A DNA stretch of 59,630 bases, taken from the NCBI GenBank assembly GCA_015654535.1, contig JAATGU010000114.1:1-59630 (forward strand), read 5' to 3'. This DNA comes from Bacteroidales bacterium. GTDB lineage: Bacteria; Bacteroidota; Bacteroidia; Bacteroidales; Bacteroidaceae. Shown here in pieces: positions 37,837 to 47,667 of this stretch. Below the pieces are notes generated by a model. The model did no database searches, had not been told where the DNA came from, and saw only the letters and a list, made by a program, of their open reading frames with translations. Positions within the stretch are counted from its first letter, which is position 1. The number at the start of each line of letters is the position of its first letter. A program made the translations under genes and the position numbers.

Positions 37837-39348
37837 TTATAGTTTCACTTTCTTCGTTTTTGTTTTAGATTCATTATGAATTCTATCTAAAGCAGTTACA
37901 ACATAGCGATATTTCACCTTGCCAAGATCATAAGGAAGTTTATAAAAACAAGTTCTCGTAATTGCCATGATCTTCGAGACATCATTCAAATTTACTTTTT
38001 CTTTATTTGCAAACCGATAAATACAATAGTTAAATGCCTTGTCCATTTCCTCTTTCGCCTTAGGCTCTTTCCACATCAGGATATAACCATCTGCTGTCCA
38101 TATTGCTTTCAACCCGCGAATTGCTTTAGGAGCCTTATCATCGATAAAATTGAAAACAGGAGGAAGAGCTGGATAACATTGATAATTTTTTGTTAAAGCG
38201 TCAAGATAGTTACCTGGGTTGCCTAACAATGCTTTACCACTCCAGAAACAGTTTCCTGAAATATTGGGAGTATTACGGGACAAATGCATTTTCCGGGGAA
38301 TCTGACTAATCTCAGGATTATTCAGATCAGCAAATCTCACGGTACGTTCCACATCCTGACCAATAAAAAGTGGGCGATCATAAGCATAAGTAGCCCACCA
38401 ATTCACTAAAGTTTCATAGTCGGCCGCCTTATTCCCTATTTCCCAATAAACCTGAGGAATATTATAATCCACCCATCCATTACGAATCCATAAAAGAACA
38501 TCAGCATATAGCTGGTCATAATTCTGCAAACCATTAGTTTCGCTCCCAATTCCGTCCGGGGCATTCTTTTTATTACGATAGATTCCAAAAGGAGAAACGC
38601 CAAACTTAACCCAAGGTTTTGTTTGATGAATAGTTTCATGCAATTCGCTGATAAGCGTATTTATGTTACTACGACGCCAGTTATCTTTTTGATCTGCAAA
38701 GCCAGAAGGCACTCCATAAGTTTGGAAAGCTTCTTCGTCAGGAAACTCTTTACCTGCTATAGGATAAGGATAAAAATAATCATCCATGTGAATGGCATCC
38801 ACATCATAGCGGGTAACGATATCTTTAATCACCTGATTAATAAAGTCACGACATTGGGGCAGCCCGGGATTAAAGAAACGTTGGTTACCGTAAACCACAA
38901 ACCATTCGGGATGTTGATAAAAAATATGGTTCGGAGCTAATTGGGTATTAATATTGAGTTGCACCCGATAAGGATTCACCCAAGCATGAAACTCCATACT
39001 TCTCTTATGGCATTCATCTATTACAAAAGCCATTGGATCCCATCCTCCTGCGGGGGCTACTCCCTGAGTCCCGGTAAGGAAACGACTCCATGGTTCTAAT
39101 TTAGAAGAATAGAATGCATCTGCTTCGGGGCGTACTTGAAACAAAACAGCATTAATCCCTGCTTTTTGTAAAGTGTTGAGTTGACTAATTAAATAAGCTT
39201 TAAATTCTTCTGGAGATTTTCCGGTATAATCGCCGTTGATCGTATGCAACCACACCCCTCGGAATTCTCGTTTGGGAAGATTTTGAGCAGTAGAGCAAAG
39301 AGAATAGCAAACCATCAAAACGGTTGCCAAAAGAGTTCTTATTTTCAT
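37837..39348 (-). CDS. GHL10-family glycosyl hydrolase-like protein
   Basis: 503 residues with a signal peptide (LLATVLMVCYSLCSTAQ). The GHL10 (DUF187) TIM barrel is visible from REFRGVWLHTINGDY through NAVLFQVRPEADAFYSS, FHAWVNPYRV, DVDAIHMDDYFYPYP (acidic catalytic region) and WVKFGVSPFGIYRN. The C-terminal 100 residues look like a fibronectin-III-type domain. Such secreted enzymes act on bacterial or plant polysaccharides; substrate unknown. A second member lies at 43295, on the other side of uvrA. A -7 box TACCTTTG (39378-39385, minus) precedes it. Confidence 0.9.
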   Translation of the reverse strand: MKIRTLLATVLMVCYSLCSTAQNLPKREFRGVWLHTINGDYTGKSPEEFKAYLISQLNTLQKAGINAVLFQVRPEADAFYSSKLEPWSRFLTGTQGVAPAGGWDPMAFVIDECHKRSMEFHAWVNPYRVQLNINTQLAPNHIFYQHPEWFVVYGNQRFFNPGLPQCRDFINQVIKDIVTRYDVDAIHMDDYFYPYPIAGKEFPDEEAFQTYGVPSGFADQKDNWRRSNINTLISELHETIHQTKPWVKFGVSPFGIYRNKKNAPDGIGSETNGLQNYDQLYADVLLWIRNGWVDYNIPQVYWEIGNKAADYETLVNWWATYAYDRPLFIGQDVERTVRFADLNNPEISQIPRKMHLSRNTPNISGNCFWSGKALLGNPGNYLDALTKNYQCYPALPPVFNFIDDKAPKAIRGLKAIWTADGYILMWKEPKAKEEMDKAFNYCIYRFANKEKVNLNDVSKIMAITRTCFYKLPYDLGKVKYRYVVTALDRIHNESKTKTKKVKL

Positions 39349-39377
39349 TCTTCTTATCTGTTATATGTTCTTGTGTA

Positions 39378-39385
39378 CAAAGGTA
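39378..39385 (-). promoter_or_regulatory. -7 box of the GHL10 gene
   Basis: Minus-strand TACCTTTG, 29 bp before the ATG, matching TAnnTTTG. A -33 TTTG (39409-39412) is present but spaced 23 bp instead of 19. Confidence 0.5.
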
Positions 39386-39444
39386 TAAATTATTTTAGAA
39401 TTTACAGACAAATACATTGTGCTTTCATTCAGTCTCTCCATTTT

Positions 39445-39475
39445 TTTGCGTTATGCCATTTTTTATCTACCTTTG
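39445..39475 (+). promoter_or_regulatory. uvrA promoter
   Basis: TTTG (39445-39448), exactly 19 bp, TACCTTTG (39468-39475): a full-consensus Bacteroidetes promoter, 23 bp before the uvrA ATG at 39499. It rules out the longer reading from 39244. Confidence 0.85.
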
Positions 39476-39498
39476 CAAATTCTTTCAAAATCAGCTAT

Positions 39499-42279
39499 AT
39501 GTCTCAACAAAAATATATATCCATAAAAGGGGCACGCGTCAATAATCTGAAGAATATTGATGTAGAAATTCCCCGTAATAGATTAGTTGTTATCACAGGA
39601 TTATCCGGTTCGGGAAAATCGTCTCTTGCTTTCGATACTCTTTATGCCGAAGGCCAACGCCGGTATGTAGAAAGCCTTAGTAGTTATGCCCGCCAGTTCT
39701 TAGGAAGAATGAGTAAACCGGAATGTGATTTCATTAAAGGAATACCCCCTGCAATTGCCATTGAGCAAAAAGTAAACAGCCGTAATCCTCGATCTACCGT
39801 AGGTACTTCAACAGAAATATATGAATATCTGCGGTTACTTTATGCCCGCATAGGCAAGACTTATTCTCCCATATCGGGAACCCTGGTAAAAAAGCATCAA
39901 ATAGAAGATATTGTAAACTGTATGCTTTCTTATCCGGCAGGTACACGTTATGCAATTCTTACTCCTATCCTTTTACGGGAAGGGAGAAGTATGAGAGAAC
40001 AACTGGAAATAGACTTGAAGCAAGGGTTTATACGAGTAGAAGCGAACGGAGAAACAATACGTATTGAAGATTTGCTGGCAAAAAAAGATCTGGGTGCAGA
40101 TAAAGAGATTCTTTTACTTATAGACAGAATGGTATGCGATCCCTCGAAAGATAGCATAAGCCGACTAACGGATTCCGCAGAAACAGCTTCTTATGAAGGT
40201 GATGGAAACTGTCTGTTACGATTTTACACGGAAGAAGGGAGTACTATTCATGCTTTCAGTAAAAAGTTCGAAGCTGATGGAATGGTTTTCGATGAACCTA
40301 CTGATCAAATGTTCAGCTTCAACTCCCCTATCGGAGCCTGTCCCAAGTGTGAAGGTTTTGGGAAAGTAATTGGCATTGATGAAAGTCTGGTTGTTCCCAA
40401 TCGCTCACTTAGCGTTTATGATGGTGCAGTTGTTTGCTGGCGAGGGGAAAAAATGGGGGAATGGAAAGAAGAGTTTATACATTCAGCTGCCCGATATGAC
40501 TTTCCTATTTTTACTCCTTATTACGACTTAACTGAGGAGCAGAAAAATATTTTATGGGAAGGGACTGACCACATACATGGCATCAACGAGTTTTTCAAAA
40601 TGCTTGAAGAGAATCAATATAAGATTCAATATAGAGTAATGCTGGCTCGTTACCGGGGAAAAACAATTTGTCCGGAATGTCACGGCACCCGATTAAAAAA
40701 AGAAGCCTCATACATAAAAGTCAATCATCATTCCATTTCACAATTGGTAGATCTCCCAATTCATGACTTAAAAATGTTTTTTGACCAGCTATCACTGGAT
40801 GAACACGATTATGCCATAGCCAAACGTATTTTGACCGAGATTAATAACCGTATCAATTTCTTAATGGATGTAGGACTAGGTTACCTTACACTCAACCGGC
40901 TAAGTAACTCACTATCAGGTGGAGAAAGTCAGCGCATTAATCTGGCAACTTCGTTAGGAAGCAGTTTAGTGGGATCACTCTATATTCTGGATGAACCCAG
41001 CATTGGTCTTCATTCCCGGGATACCAATCGACTAATTAAAGTACTTCGACAATTACAAGAACTTGGAAACACGGTTGTAGTTGTGGAACATGATGAAGAA
41101 ATTATCCGGGCAGCTGATTATATTATAGATGTGGGCCCAAAAGCCGGAAGACTAGGGGGAGAGATTGTATATCACGGTGACATGAAAGATTTAAAGAAAG
41201 GAAGTAACAGTTACACGGTTAAGTATCTTCTGGGAGAAGAAGTGATAGAACTTCCCACTGCCCACCGTCCTTGGAATAACTATATTGAAATAAAAGGCGC
41301 AAGAGAAAATAACTTAAAAGGGGTAGATGTCCGTTTTCCACTAAATGTGATGACAGTGGTTACAGGAGTCAGCGGATCAGGAAAATCAACCTTAGTCCGG
41401 GATATCTTTTATAGAGCACTCAAACGCGAGTACAGTGAAACGAGTGAACGTCCGGGAGAGTATGCGTCAATAGGAGGAGATATTAAAATGGTGAAAGACA
41501 TCGAGTTTGTTGATCAGAATCCTATTGGAAAATCTTCCCGATCAAATCCTGTAACGTATATTAAAGCGTATGACGAAATCCGAAAGCTATTGGCTGAGCA
41601 ACCGTTAGCTAAACAAATGGGATATACAGCGTCTCATTTTTCCTTCAATATGGAAGGTGGTCGATGTGAAGAATGTAAAGGAGATGGAACCATTACGGTT
41701 GAAATGCAATTCATGGCCGATTTAGTTCTAGAATGCGAAAGTTGCCACGGAAAACGTTTCAAATCGGAAACGTTGGAAGTAATGTACAAAGAAAAAAACA
41801 TCTATGATATACTTGAGATGACTGTCAATCAAGCCATTGAGTTCTTTACCGAAAACGGACAGAAAAAGATCATTAAAAAGCTCTTGCCTCTTCAAAATGT
41901 CGGTTTAGGTTACATCAAACTGGGACAATCTTCTTCCACCTTATCTGGCGGAGAAAATCAACGTGTGAAGCTGGCCTTTTTTCTCAGTCAAGAAAAAGTT
42001 GAACCCACCATCTTTGTCTTTGATGAGCCAACCACCGGACTGCATTTCCATGACATAAAGAAATTACTTGAAGCCTTTGATGCTTTAATAGCCCGAGGAC
42101 ACACCGTGATTATTATTGAGCACAACATGGATGTTATTAAATGTGCAGATTATATTATTGATATGGGACCTGAAGGTGGTAATATGGGAGGCAATCTTGT
42201 ATGTTGTGGTACACCGGAAGAAGTTGCCGAATGTGCTGAGTCCTACACCGGACAGTTCTTGAAAGAAAAACTTATCTGA
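39499..42279 (+). CDS. uvrA: excinuclease ABC subunit A (UvrA), lacking first zinc finger
   Basis: 926 residues starting [20 protein letters not shown]; the upstream in-frame extension is rejected because it contains the promoter. Two ABC ATPase cassettes: Walker [10 protein letters not shown] and GVSGSGKST, signature motifs [12 protein letters not shown] and [12 protein letters not shown], Walker B in LDEPSIGLH and FDEPTTGLH. UvrA recognises bulky DNA lesions with UvrB. The C-terminal zinc module (CEECKGDGT with CESCHGKRF) is present, but the first CxxC pair of the N-terminal finger is replaced ([18 protein letters not shown]). It could be the second UvrA paralogue found in Bacteroidales. 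Confidence 0.95.
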   Translation: MSQQKYISIKGARVNNLKNIDVEIPRNRLVVITGLSGSGKSSLAFDTLYAEGQRRYVESLSSYARQFLGRMSKPECDFIKGIPPAIAIEQKVNSRNPRSTVGTSTEIYEYLRLLYARIGKTYSPISGTLVKKHQIEDIVNCMLSYPAGTRYAILTPILLREGRSMREQLEIDLKQGFIRVEANGETIRIEDLLAKKDLGADKEILLLIDRMVCDPSKDSISRLTDSAETASYEGDGNCLLRFYTEEGSTIHAFSKKFEADGMVFDEPTDQMFSFNSPIGACPKCEGFGKVIGIDESLVVPNRSLSVYDGAVVCWRGEKMGEWKEEFIHSAARYDFPIFTPYYDLTEEQKNILWEGTDHIHGINEFFKMLEENQYKIQYRVMLARYRGKTICPECHGTRLKKEASYIKVNHHSISQLVDLPIHDLKMFFDQLSLDEHDYAIAKRILTEINNRINFLMDVGLGYLTLNRLSNSLSGGESQRINLATSLGSSLVGSLYILDEPSIGLHSRDTNRLIKVLRQLQELGNTVVVVEHDEEIIRAADYIIDVGPKAGRLGGEIVYHGDMKDLKKGSNSYTVKYLLGEEVIELPTAHRPWNNYIEIKGARENNLKGVDVRFPLNVMTVVTGVSGSGKSTLVRDIFYRALKREYSETSERPGEYASIGGDIKMVKDIEFVDQNPIGKSSRSNPVTYIKAYDEIRKLLAEQPLAKQMGYTASHFSFNMEGGRCEECKGDGTITVEMQFMADLVLECESCHGKRFKSETLEVMYKEKNIYDILEMTVNQAIEFFTENGQKKIIKKLLPLQNVGLGYIKLGQSSSTLSGGENQRVKLAFFLSQEKVEPTIFVFDEPTTGLHFHDIKKLLEAFDALIARGHTVIIIEHNMDVIKCADYIIDMGPEGGNMGGNLVCCGTPEEVAECAESYTGQFLKEKLI

Positions 42280-42283
42280 CATA

Positions 42284-42335
42284 AAAATAGTGATTAATGA
42301 AAGGCTTTCTTTATAGTTTCATTAATCACTATTTT
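42284..42335. terminator. bidirectional terminator with 19-bp stem
   Basis: Perfect 19-bp inverted repeat (42284-42302 with 42317-42335, beginning AAAATAGTGATTAATG) with A and T runs on its two sides, between the convergent ends of uvrA and the barrel gene. Confidence 0.9.
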
Positions 42336-42340
42336 ATTTT

Positions 42341-42829
42341 TTAGAAATAAAATCCGAATCCTAACTTCACGCCAATCTTACTGAAATGCTGATCTGTTAA
42401 GCTTTGATTATAATACACTGCCGGTTCTATTGTCACAGTACGGCTCAAAAAATATGCGTAACCCACTTCAACGCCAATAGTCGCATCCTTCTTATCTGCT
42501 TTTGCAGAATAATCATACTGGTCGTACTTAAACTTTGAACCAATATAAAAGCCTACCTTATCAAAGTAATAACGGGCAGAAACCCCCAAAGATGTTACAT
42601 CATCCCCCTCTTGTTTAATGTTTATTCCCGTATTTAGCAACAAAGCAAAGTTATCTAATAAAAAGACACCTCCTTCAGCTTCAAATCCAATGGAAGATTT
42701 ATCATTGCCACTGTAAGATAAATTAAATCCGGAGATAGAAGGCGCTATTAACCATTTATTTTGTTCAAATTGTGCATGCGCCATAGAAGTACAAAGCAAC
42801 GATACAATGCAAATTAGTAATTTCTTCAT
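42341..42829 (-). CDS. outer-membrane beta-barrel protein
   Basis: 162 residues with a signal peptide (LLICIVSLLCTSMAHAQ) and alternating hydrophobic strands ending in Phe (KIGVKLGFGFYF), typical of small 8-strand outer-membrane barrels. No specific function can be told. Second gene after the small membrane protein, 9 bp apart. Confidence 0.85.
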   Translation of the reverse strand: MKKLLICIVSLLCTSMAHAQFEQNKWLIAPSISGFNLSYSGNDKSSIGFEAEGGVFLLDNFALLLNTGINIKQEGDDVTSLGVSARYYFDKVGFYIGSKFKYDQYDYSAKADKKDATIGVEVGYAYFLSRTVTIEPAVYYNQSLTDQHFSKIGVKLGFGFYF

Positions 42830-42838
42830 TCTATTCTT

Positions 42839-43084
42839 TTAGTTTTTACTGTTTTCAGGTTCCTTTTTTGTCTGTTCCATCTCTTTACGACGCTCTTCAG
42901 CCAGTTTTTCCTTCTTGCGCAATACAACCCATAAAATAGCTACCACTACATAAGAAGCAGCAACCGTGATTTCTTTTTCCAAATCACTTATTTGATGATT
43001 ACGCGGCACTAAATAAATAGCCATTACAGTTACATAAAGAAGAAGAACCACACAAATCCAAGTTGATTTTTTATACTTTTTCAT
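42839..43084 (-). CDS. small membrane protein of unknown function
   Basis: 81 residues with two hydrophobic segments (WICVVLLLYVTVMAIYLV at 10-27 and VAASYVVVAILWVVL) and a highly charged C-terminal tail rich in Glu and Lys. It is probably in an operon with the barrel gene 9 bp downstream. No family recognised. Confidence 0.7.
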   Translation of the reverse strand: MKKYKKSTWICVVLLLYVTVMAIYLVPRNHQISDLEKEITVAASYVVVAILWVVLRKKEKLAEERRKEMEQTKKEPENSKN

Positions 43085-43266
43085 TTCCCTTTTCTAAATT
43101 ATATTACAGACAACAAACCCGAACCGAATGGAAAAGAAGCCTTTCATTACCACGCTTCCTATCGCTTGTCTATTTTGCTTAGGACAAAAATAAATATTAT
43201 TATTGATTCGTACCTTCTTTTGTCTGAAAAAATATATCCTTCTAACGCTTTTTACATTCTTTTACC

Positions 43267-43274
43267 TACCTTTG
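43267..43274 (+). promoter_or_regulatory. -7 box for second GHL10 gene
   Basis: TACCTTTG, 20 bp before the ATG at 43295; the -33 position is only T-rich. It lies inside the longer open reading from 43166 and so supports the 43295 start. Confidence 0.6.
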
Positions 43275-43294
43275 CATCATTAAGACAAAGAAAG

Positions 43295-44974
43295 ATGAGA
43301 CATACATACCTTATTCTATTGCTCTTGTGTGTGCATTGTTCTCACATACAAGCGCAACCCAAAAATGAGATACGGGCCACATGGCTGACAACAATATATG
43401 GGCTGGACTGGCCTTCAGCTAAAGCAACTTCCGCTGCTGGTATCCGCAAACAGAAAATGGAATTGTGCCAGATGCTGGACGAGCTGAAAGCTGCCAACTT
43501 TAATACTGTATTACTTCAAACTCGTCTGCGGGGGGATGTAATCTATCCTTCTTCCATAGAAACTTATAATGAAACACTGACTGGAACGGAAGGTCGTACG
43601 CCTGGTTACGACGTATTGGCCTTCGCCATAGAAGAATGTCACAAACGAGGATTGGAATGCCACGCTTGGGTGGTTAGTATTCCATTGGGAACAGAGAAGC
43701 ATGTAAAGGAACTGGGAAAAAACTCGGTGACTCGAAAGTGGCCTCGACTTTGTAAACGCTATCAAGGAGATTGGTTCCTCGACCCAGGAAATCCGGCTAC
43801 AAAAGAGTATCTACTTTCACTGGTTCAGGAAATTGTGACCCGTTATGACGTAGATGGCATTCATTTGGATTATATCAGATACCCAGATCGCCCGAAAGAT
43901 TTTCCCGACAAAGAAATGTATCGCAAATACGGTAATGGAAAGAGTCTGGATACTTGGCGACGGGATAACATCACTGCCATTGTGCGTCACCTCTATCAAC
44001 AAGTAAAACAGCTCAAACCATGGGTAAAGATGAGCTGCTCCCCTATTGGAAAATTCAAAGATACCTCTCACTATCCTTCAGGAGGATGGAACGCCTACTA
44101 CACTGTTTACCAAGATGCTCAGGGATGGCTTCAGGAAGGAATTCAAGATATTCTGTTTCCGATGATGTATTTCAATGGAAATAATTTCTATCCTTTTGCG
44201 CTGGATTGGCAAGAAAAGTGTAGCGGGCGGTTTATCGTTCCGGGGTTAGGAATTTATTTCATGGACCCGTCCGAGAAAAACTGGCCGCTAAGTGAAATTG
44301 TGCGTCAGATTTATTTCACCCGCGATCATGGATTGGCAGGACAAGCTTATTATAGGGCCCAATATATTACAAAAAACATGAAAGGAATGCTCGACGAATT
44401 AACCGGACTGCACTACGCGAGCCCTGCTATTCAGCCCGCAATGACATGGATAGATAATATTCCTCCCAGCATTCCAAAGAAATTAATCAGCAACCGCAAA
44501 GGATCAATCGTTCAACTCAATTGGCAGACTTCAACCGACAATGACTCCCGGATTACTCCTTATTATATAGTCTATGCCTCAGACCATTATCCGGTGGACA
44601 TTAACAATCCAAAGAACATTGTTGCACAGAGCGTTAGAGGGAACAATTATACTTATGAGGAAGAATCCGGCAAACAGATGAAACGTTTCTTTTCTATCAC
44701 TGCCATTGACCGCTTTGGCAATGAAAGTGAAGCCACACAACAGCCACCTTTGAAAAATGAATTTCAGATTTCGGAAGATGGCACGCAGTTGCTTCTTCCC
44801 TCGTCCACAGAGTTAGCAACAATCACTATCACTGACCTTACCGGACGATGTGTTCTTCAGTCAAATTACGAAGAAAGAATCCCATTAAACCAATTGATGA
44901 AAGGTGCTTACCGAGTGATATTCACCGATATAAAAGGAAAGATTCACCCCTCTACCCATATACTTGCACGGTAA
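43295..44974 (+). CDS. GHL10-family glycosyl hydrolase-like protein, second copy
   Basis: 559 residues from the start MRHTYLILLLLCVHCSHIQA, which gives a proper signal peptide directly after a promoter. GHL10 barrel features: EIRATWLTTIYGLDWP, NTVLLQTRLRGDVIYPS, CHAWVVSIP, VDGIHLDYIRYPDRP and VKMSCSPIGKF. After it come a fibronectin-III-like domain and a C-terminal sorting-like domain. Secreted polysaccharide-active enzyme of unknown substrate. Its last 31 bases overlap the convergent ATP-grasp gene. Confidence 0.9.
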   Translation: MRHTYLILLLLCVHCSHIQAQPKNEIRATWLTTIYGLDWPSAKATSAAGIRKQKMELCQMLDELKAANFNTVLLQTRLRGDVIYPSSIETYNETLTGTEGRTPGYDVLAFAIEECHKRGLECHAWVVSIPLGTEKHVKELGKNSVTRKWPRLCKRYQGDWFLDPGNPATKEYLLSLVQEIVTRYDVDGIHLDYIRYPDRPKDFPDKEMYRKYGNGKSLDTWRRDNITAIVRHLYQQVKQLKPWVKMSCSPIGKFKDTSHYPSGGWNAYYTVYQDAQGWLQEGIQDILFPMMYFNGNNFYPFALDWQEKCSGRFIVPGLGIYFMDPSEKNWPLSEIVRQIYFTRDHGLAGQAYYRAQYITKNMKGMLDELTGLHYASPAIQPAMTWIDNIPPSIPKKLISNRKGSIVQLNWQTSTDNDSRITPYYIVYASDHYPVDINNPKNIVAQSVRGNNYTYEEESGKQMKRFFSITAIDRFGNESEATQQPPLKNEFQISEDGTQLLLPSSTELATITITDLTGRCVLQSNYEERIPLNQLMKGAYRVIFTDIKGKIHPSTHILAR

Positions 44975-46128
44975 TTGGTGTTTTTCCCAATAGGAGTTAA
45001 CGACAAATAGCCAGAAGAAACTCGTCTGTTATCTATACATAATGGATTGCTCTCCTGTTTTTGTTGATGATCTTTCCAAAGCAAAGAAGGATTCTGAAAA
45101 TAATCCACCGAGAAGTAACCGGTACGTCCCGAAATCACAAAATGATCTTGAAAGAGACGAGCAAAAAGCCCCATATTCATGCGTAGATTTACCTCTACAC
45201 AAGGATGAATCCTATAGAAAGGATCTTCGGAGAAGTGGCAGATCATCATGTCTACCCCTAAATATCCGCGGTACTTCTTATCCAGTAATCGCGAAAGTTG
45301 CTTTTCTAATTGTCCACATAAATGATGCAAATCTACAACAGATACAAACTTAGTAAGAGCCTCTTCCACCGCCTCATCCGAAGCAAGCTGATTTCCCTTA
45401 TAAGCCCCTCGCCCATCCGTTTCAAAAAGCGAATAACCCACAAAGCGAACTCTGCCTGAATCTTCACAGACAAACTCCATAGCAAAGTCTTTCACCTTAT
45501 CCATAAACGGTTCTCCCACCACACAACGCTGATTCTTGATCACCCGATGCCCCCATTGCTGAATATGAAAAGTGTACTCTCCCTTGCCCGGTCTCAATCC
45601 TTTCCCACTGCCCGACCAGGGAGCCTTTAATAGAACTTGCGGATAGCGCTCCACAAATTCACGAACAGCCTCATCTGAAGTCAGCTCCTCTGATAATCCA
45701 CAAAAAGAAGAAGAAGATGTAATCAACTCTCTAAGCAGTGAAACAGCCAATGAACGATGAGACAATTCCCGCACCATTTTCATCTGTTCCTTATCCGGCA
45801 AGAATGATTCTGAAAAGCCAAGCAAACAAGCTCGTTTTATCAGTGTGGCGTTCCAACCCCACGGGCAGAGTTTTAATGAAGAACGAGTCGCAATTTCATT
45901 TTCCCCAATCAGTTGAACTGAAAGATCAAAGGTCTCCTCAACTTGCCTTAACCAAACTGAATCCACGTTATTATTGCTCATCACCAAAGCTCCCGGAGAA
46001 GCATACCAAAGAGGTAGCAAAGAAAGATCGTCCGCCATCTTTCGAACCGAAAGAGGCGGCATATAATTTTCATCCCCATTGGCCAAAGCCAAATCATTAT
46101 CCGGATTAAACAAATAGACTTCCTGCAT
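44944..46128 (-). CDS. ATP-grasp-like hypothetical protein
   Basis: 394 residues, conserved-looking Bacteroidales protein. It opens MQEVYLFNPDNDLALANG and contains an ATP-grasp-type glycine loop (VLLKAPWSGSGKGLRPGKGE) and a C-terminal metal/ATP region (GYLGVDMMICH ... CVEVNLRMNMG). ATP-grasp enzymes join carboxylates to amines; substrate unknown. It overlaps the GHL10 gene tail-to-tail by 31 bases. A -7 box TACTTTTG (46153-46160, minus) precedes it, and upstream of that lies the TGTACA array. Confidence 0.8.
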   Translation of the reverse strand: MQEVYLFNPDNDLALANGDENYMPPLSVRKMADDLSLLPLWYASPGALVMSNNNVDSVWLRQVEETFDLSVQLIGENEIATRSSLKLCPWGWNATLIKRACLLGFSESFLPDKEQMKMVRELSHRSLAVSLLRELITSSSSFCGLSEELTSDEAVREFVERYPQVLLKAPWSGSGKGLRPGKGEYTFHIQQWGHRVIKNQRCVVGEPFMDKVKDFAMEFVCEDSGRVRFVGYSLFETDGRGAYKGNQLASDEAVEEALTKFVSVVDLHHLCGQLEKQLSRLLDKKYRGYLGVDMMICHFSEDPFYRIHPCVEVNLRMNMGLFARLFQDHFVISGRTGYFSVDYFQNPSLLWKDHQQKQESNPLCIDNRRVSSGYLSLTPIGKNTNYRASIWVEG

Positions 46129-46200
46129 CTTCTTTTATAACTGTTTAGTCTACAAAAGTAAACAAAAAGGAGAAGTGATCCATCTCTCTTGAAAAATAAA

Positions 46201-46288
46201 AAGTTTTCTGTACAAAAGATTTTTTTCTTTTGTACAAATAAATAGATTGTTCTGTACAGAAGAATGTGATCTTCTGTACAAGAAAATT
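46201..46288. repeat. array of four TGTACA palindromes at exact 22-bp spacing, array 1
   Basis: TGTACA cores start at 46209, 46231, 46253 and 46275, exactly 22 bp apart. Flanks extend the symmetry toward YTTYTGTACARAAR (e.g. TTCTGTACAGAA at unit 3). The array lies between the divergent ATP-grasp gene (start 46128, minus) and AAA ATPase gene (promoter 46406, plus). The 22-bp step places all centres on one face of the helix. Read on the minus strand the units match array 2 (57323-57410) in order. Confidence 0.92.
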
Positions 46289-46405
46289 TCAGTATATTTA
46301 GAGACACAAAAAAACGTAAAAGGAATATTTATAAGTTGTATAGTCATACCCTCAAAATGAAACTATAAACAAGTTTAAAAACGATGAATAATTTGCAATC
46401 TCTAC

Positions 46406-46436
46406 TTTGCAATTCAGAGAATTTTAGCTATCTTTG
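46406..46436 (+). promoter_or_regulatory. promoter of the AAA/DUF4143 ATPase gene
   Basis: TTTG (46406-46409), exactly 19 bp, TATCTTTG (46429-46436). Because the -7 box covers 46434, the gene must start at the later ATG, 46458. Confidence 0.85.
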
Positions 46437-46457
46437 TCCCGAAATAAAAAGAAGTTT

Positions 46458-47636
46458 ATGGAAGCCTTTTACAGAACACACAGTTATCTGGTGGAACATA
46501 CCAACACCCTTGTCCGACGCGATTTAATGGACGAGATAGACTGGAACGACCGTCTTATAGGGATTAAAGGGACCCGCGGTGTAGGCAAAACCACCTTTCT
46601 GTTGCAATATGCGAAAGAACGTTTTGGAGCAGATCGCTCATGCCTGTTTATCAACATGAATAATTTTTATTTTTCGGGACATTCCATTTTTGATTTTGCC
46701 TCTGAGTTCCAAAAAAACGGTGGTAAAGTATTACTGATTGACCAAGTATTTAAACATCCCAACTGGAGCCATGAATTAAGAATGTGCTACGATCGTTTTC
46801 CGGGACTAAAAATTGTATTTACCGGTTCATCAGTAATGAGACTGAAGGAAGAAAATATTGAGCTATCAGGCATTGTAAAGTCCTATAATCTTCGGGGGTT
46901 CTCTTTTCGGGAATTTCTGAACTTGCAGACTGAAAACAATTTCCCTTCTTACACGTTAGAAGAAATATTGTCCAATCACGAGCAGATAGCTAAGACCGTA
47001 CTCTCAAAAGTACGTCCCACTGAATATTTTCAGGATTATTTGCATCATGGTTTTTATCCATTCTTTCTGGAAAAAAGAAATTTTTCTGAAAATTTGCTTA
47101 AAACAATGAACATGATGGTAGAAGTAGACATTTTACTCATAAAGCAAATTGAGCTAAAATATCTATCAAAAATAAAGAAACTTTTATATTTGCTCGCAGT
47201 AGATGGTCCTTCTGCTCCCAACGTCAGTCAGTTGGCTACAGAAATCGAAACGTCCCGGGCAACGGTAATGAACTACATTAAGTATCTGGCAGACGCAAGA
47301 CTTATCAATATGGTCTATCCAAAAGGAGAGTCTTTCCCCAAAAAACCAGCTAAGATTATCATGCACAATAGTAATCTGATGTATTCCATTTATCCGGCAA
47401 AAGTGGAAGAACAAGATGTGATAGAGACTTTCTTTTTCAATACTCTCTACAAAGATCATATCTTAAATAAAGGAGAAAAAGGAACGTCTTTCCTTATAGA
47501 TGGAAAAATGTCGTTTAAAATATGTACCGAAGGACTTAAAGCAAAAAATAATCCCGCCATTACTTACGCCATTCACAAGGCAGAAATAGGACGGGGCAAT
47601 CAGATTCCTTTATGGCTGTTCGGCTTTCTTTATTAA
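46458..47636 (+). CDS. AAA_14/DUF4143 ATP-binding protein
   Basis: 392 residues (start MEAFYRTHSYL after the promoter). AAA_14 ATPase domain with Walker A GIKGTRGVGKTTFLLQYA and Walker B VLLIDQV, GSSVMRLK as sensor, then a winged helix (LATEIETSRATVMNYIKYL) and the DUF4143 domain at the C-terminal end. Function of the family is unclear; abundant in Bacteroidales. A decayed member of the same family occurs at 12855-13112. Confidence 0.9.
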   Translation: MEAFYRTHSYLVEHTNTLVRRDLMDEIDWNDRLIGIKGTRGVGKTTFLLQYAKERFGADRSCLFINMNNFYFSGHSIFDFASEFQKNGGKVLLIDQVFKHPNWSHELRMCYDRFPGLKIVFTGSSVMRLKEENIELSGIVKSYNLRGFSFREFLNLQTENNFPSYTLEEILSNHEQIAKTVLSKVRPTEYFQDYLHHGFYPFFLEKRNFSENLLKTMNMMVEVDILLIKQIELKYLSKIKKLLYLLAVDGPSAPNVSQLATEIETSRATVMNYIKYLADARLINMVYPKGESFPKKPAKIIMHNSNLMYSIYPAKVEEQDVIETFFFNTLYKDHILNKGEKGTSFLIDGKMSFKICTEGLKAKNNPAITYAIHKAEIGRGNQIPLWLFGFLY

Positions 47637-47667
47637 TTTAAATTTTTTACTTAATATATTAATAGTT

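Noticed and set aside
39244..39498. N-terminal extension of uvrA
   Set aside because: Overlaps the antisense hydrolase gene and contains the full-consensus promoter at 39445-39475.
46434..46457. Earlier start of the AAA ATPase gene
   Set aside because: Falls within the -7 box of its promoter.
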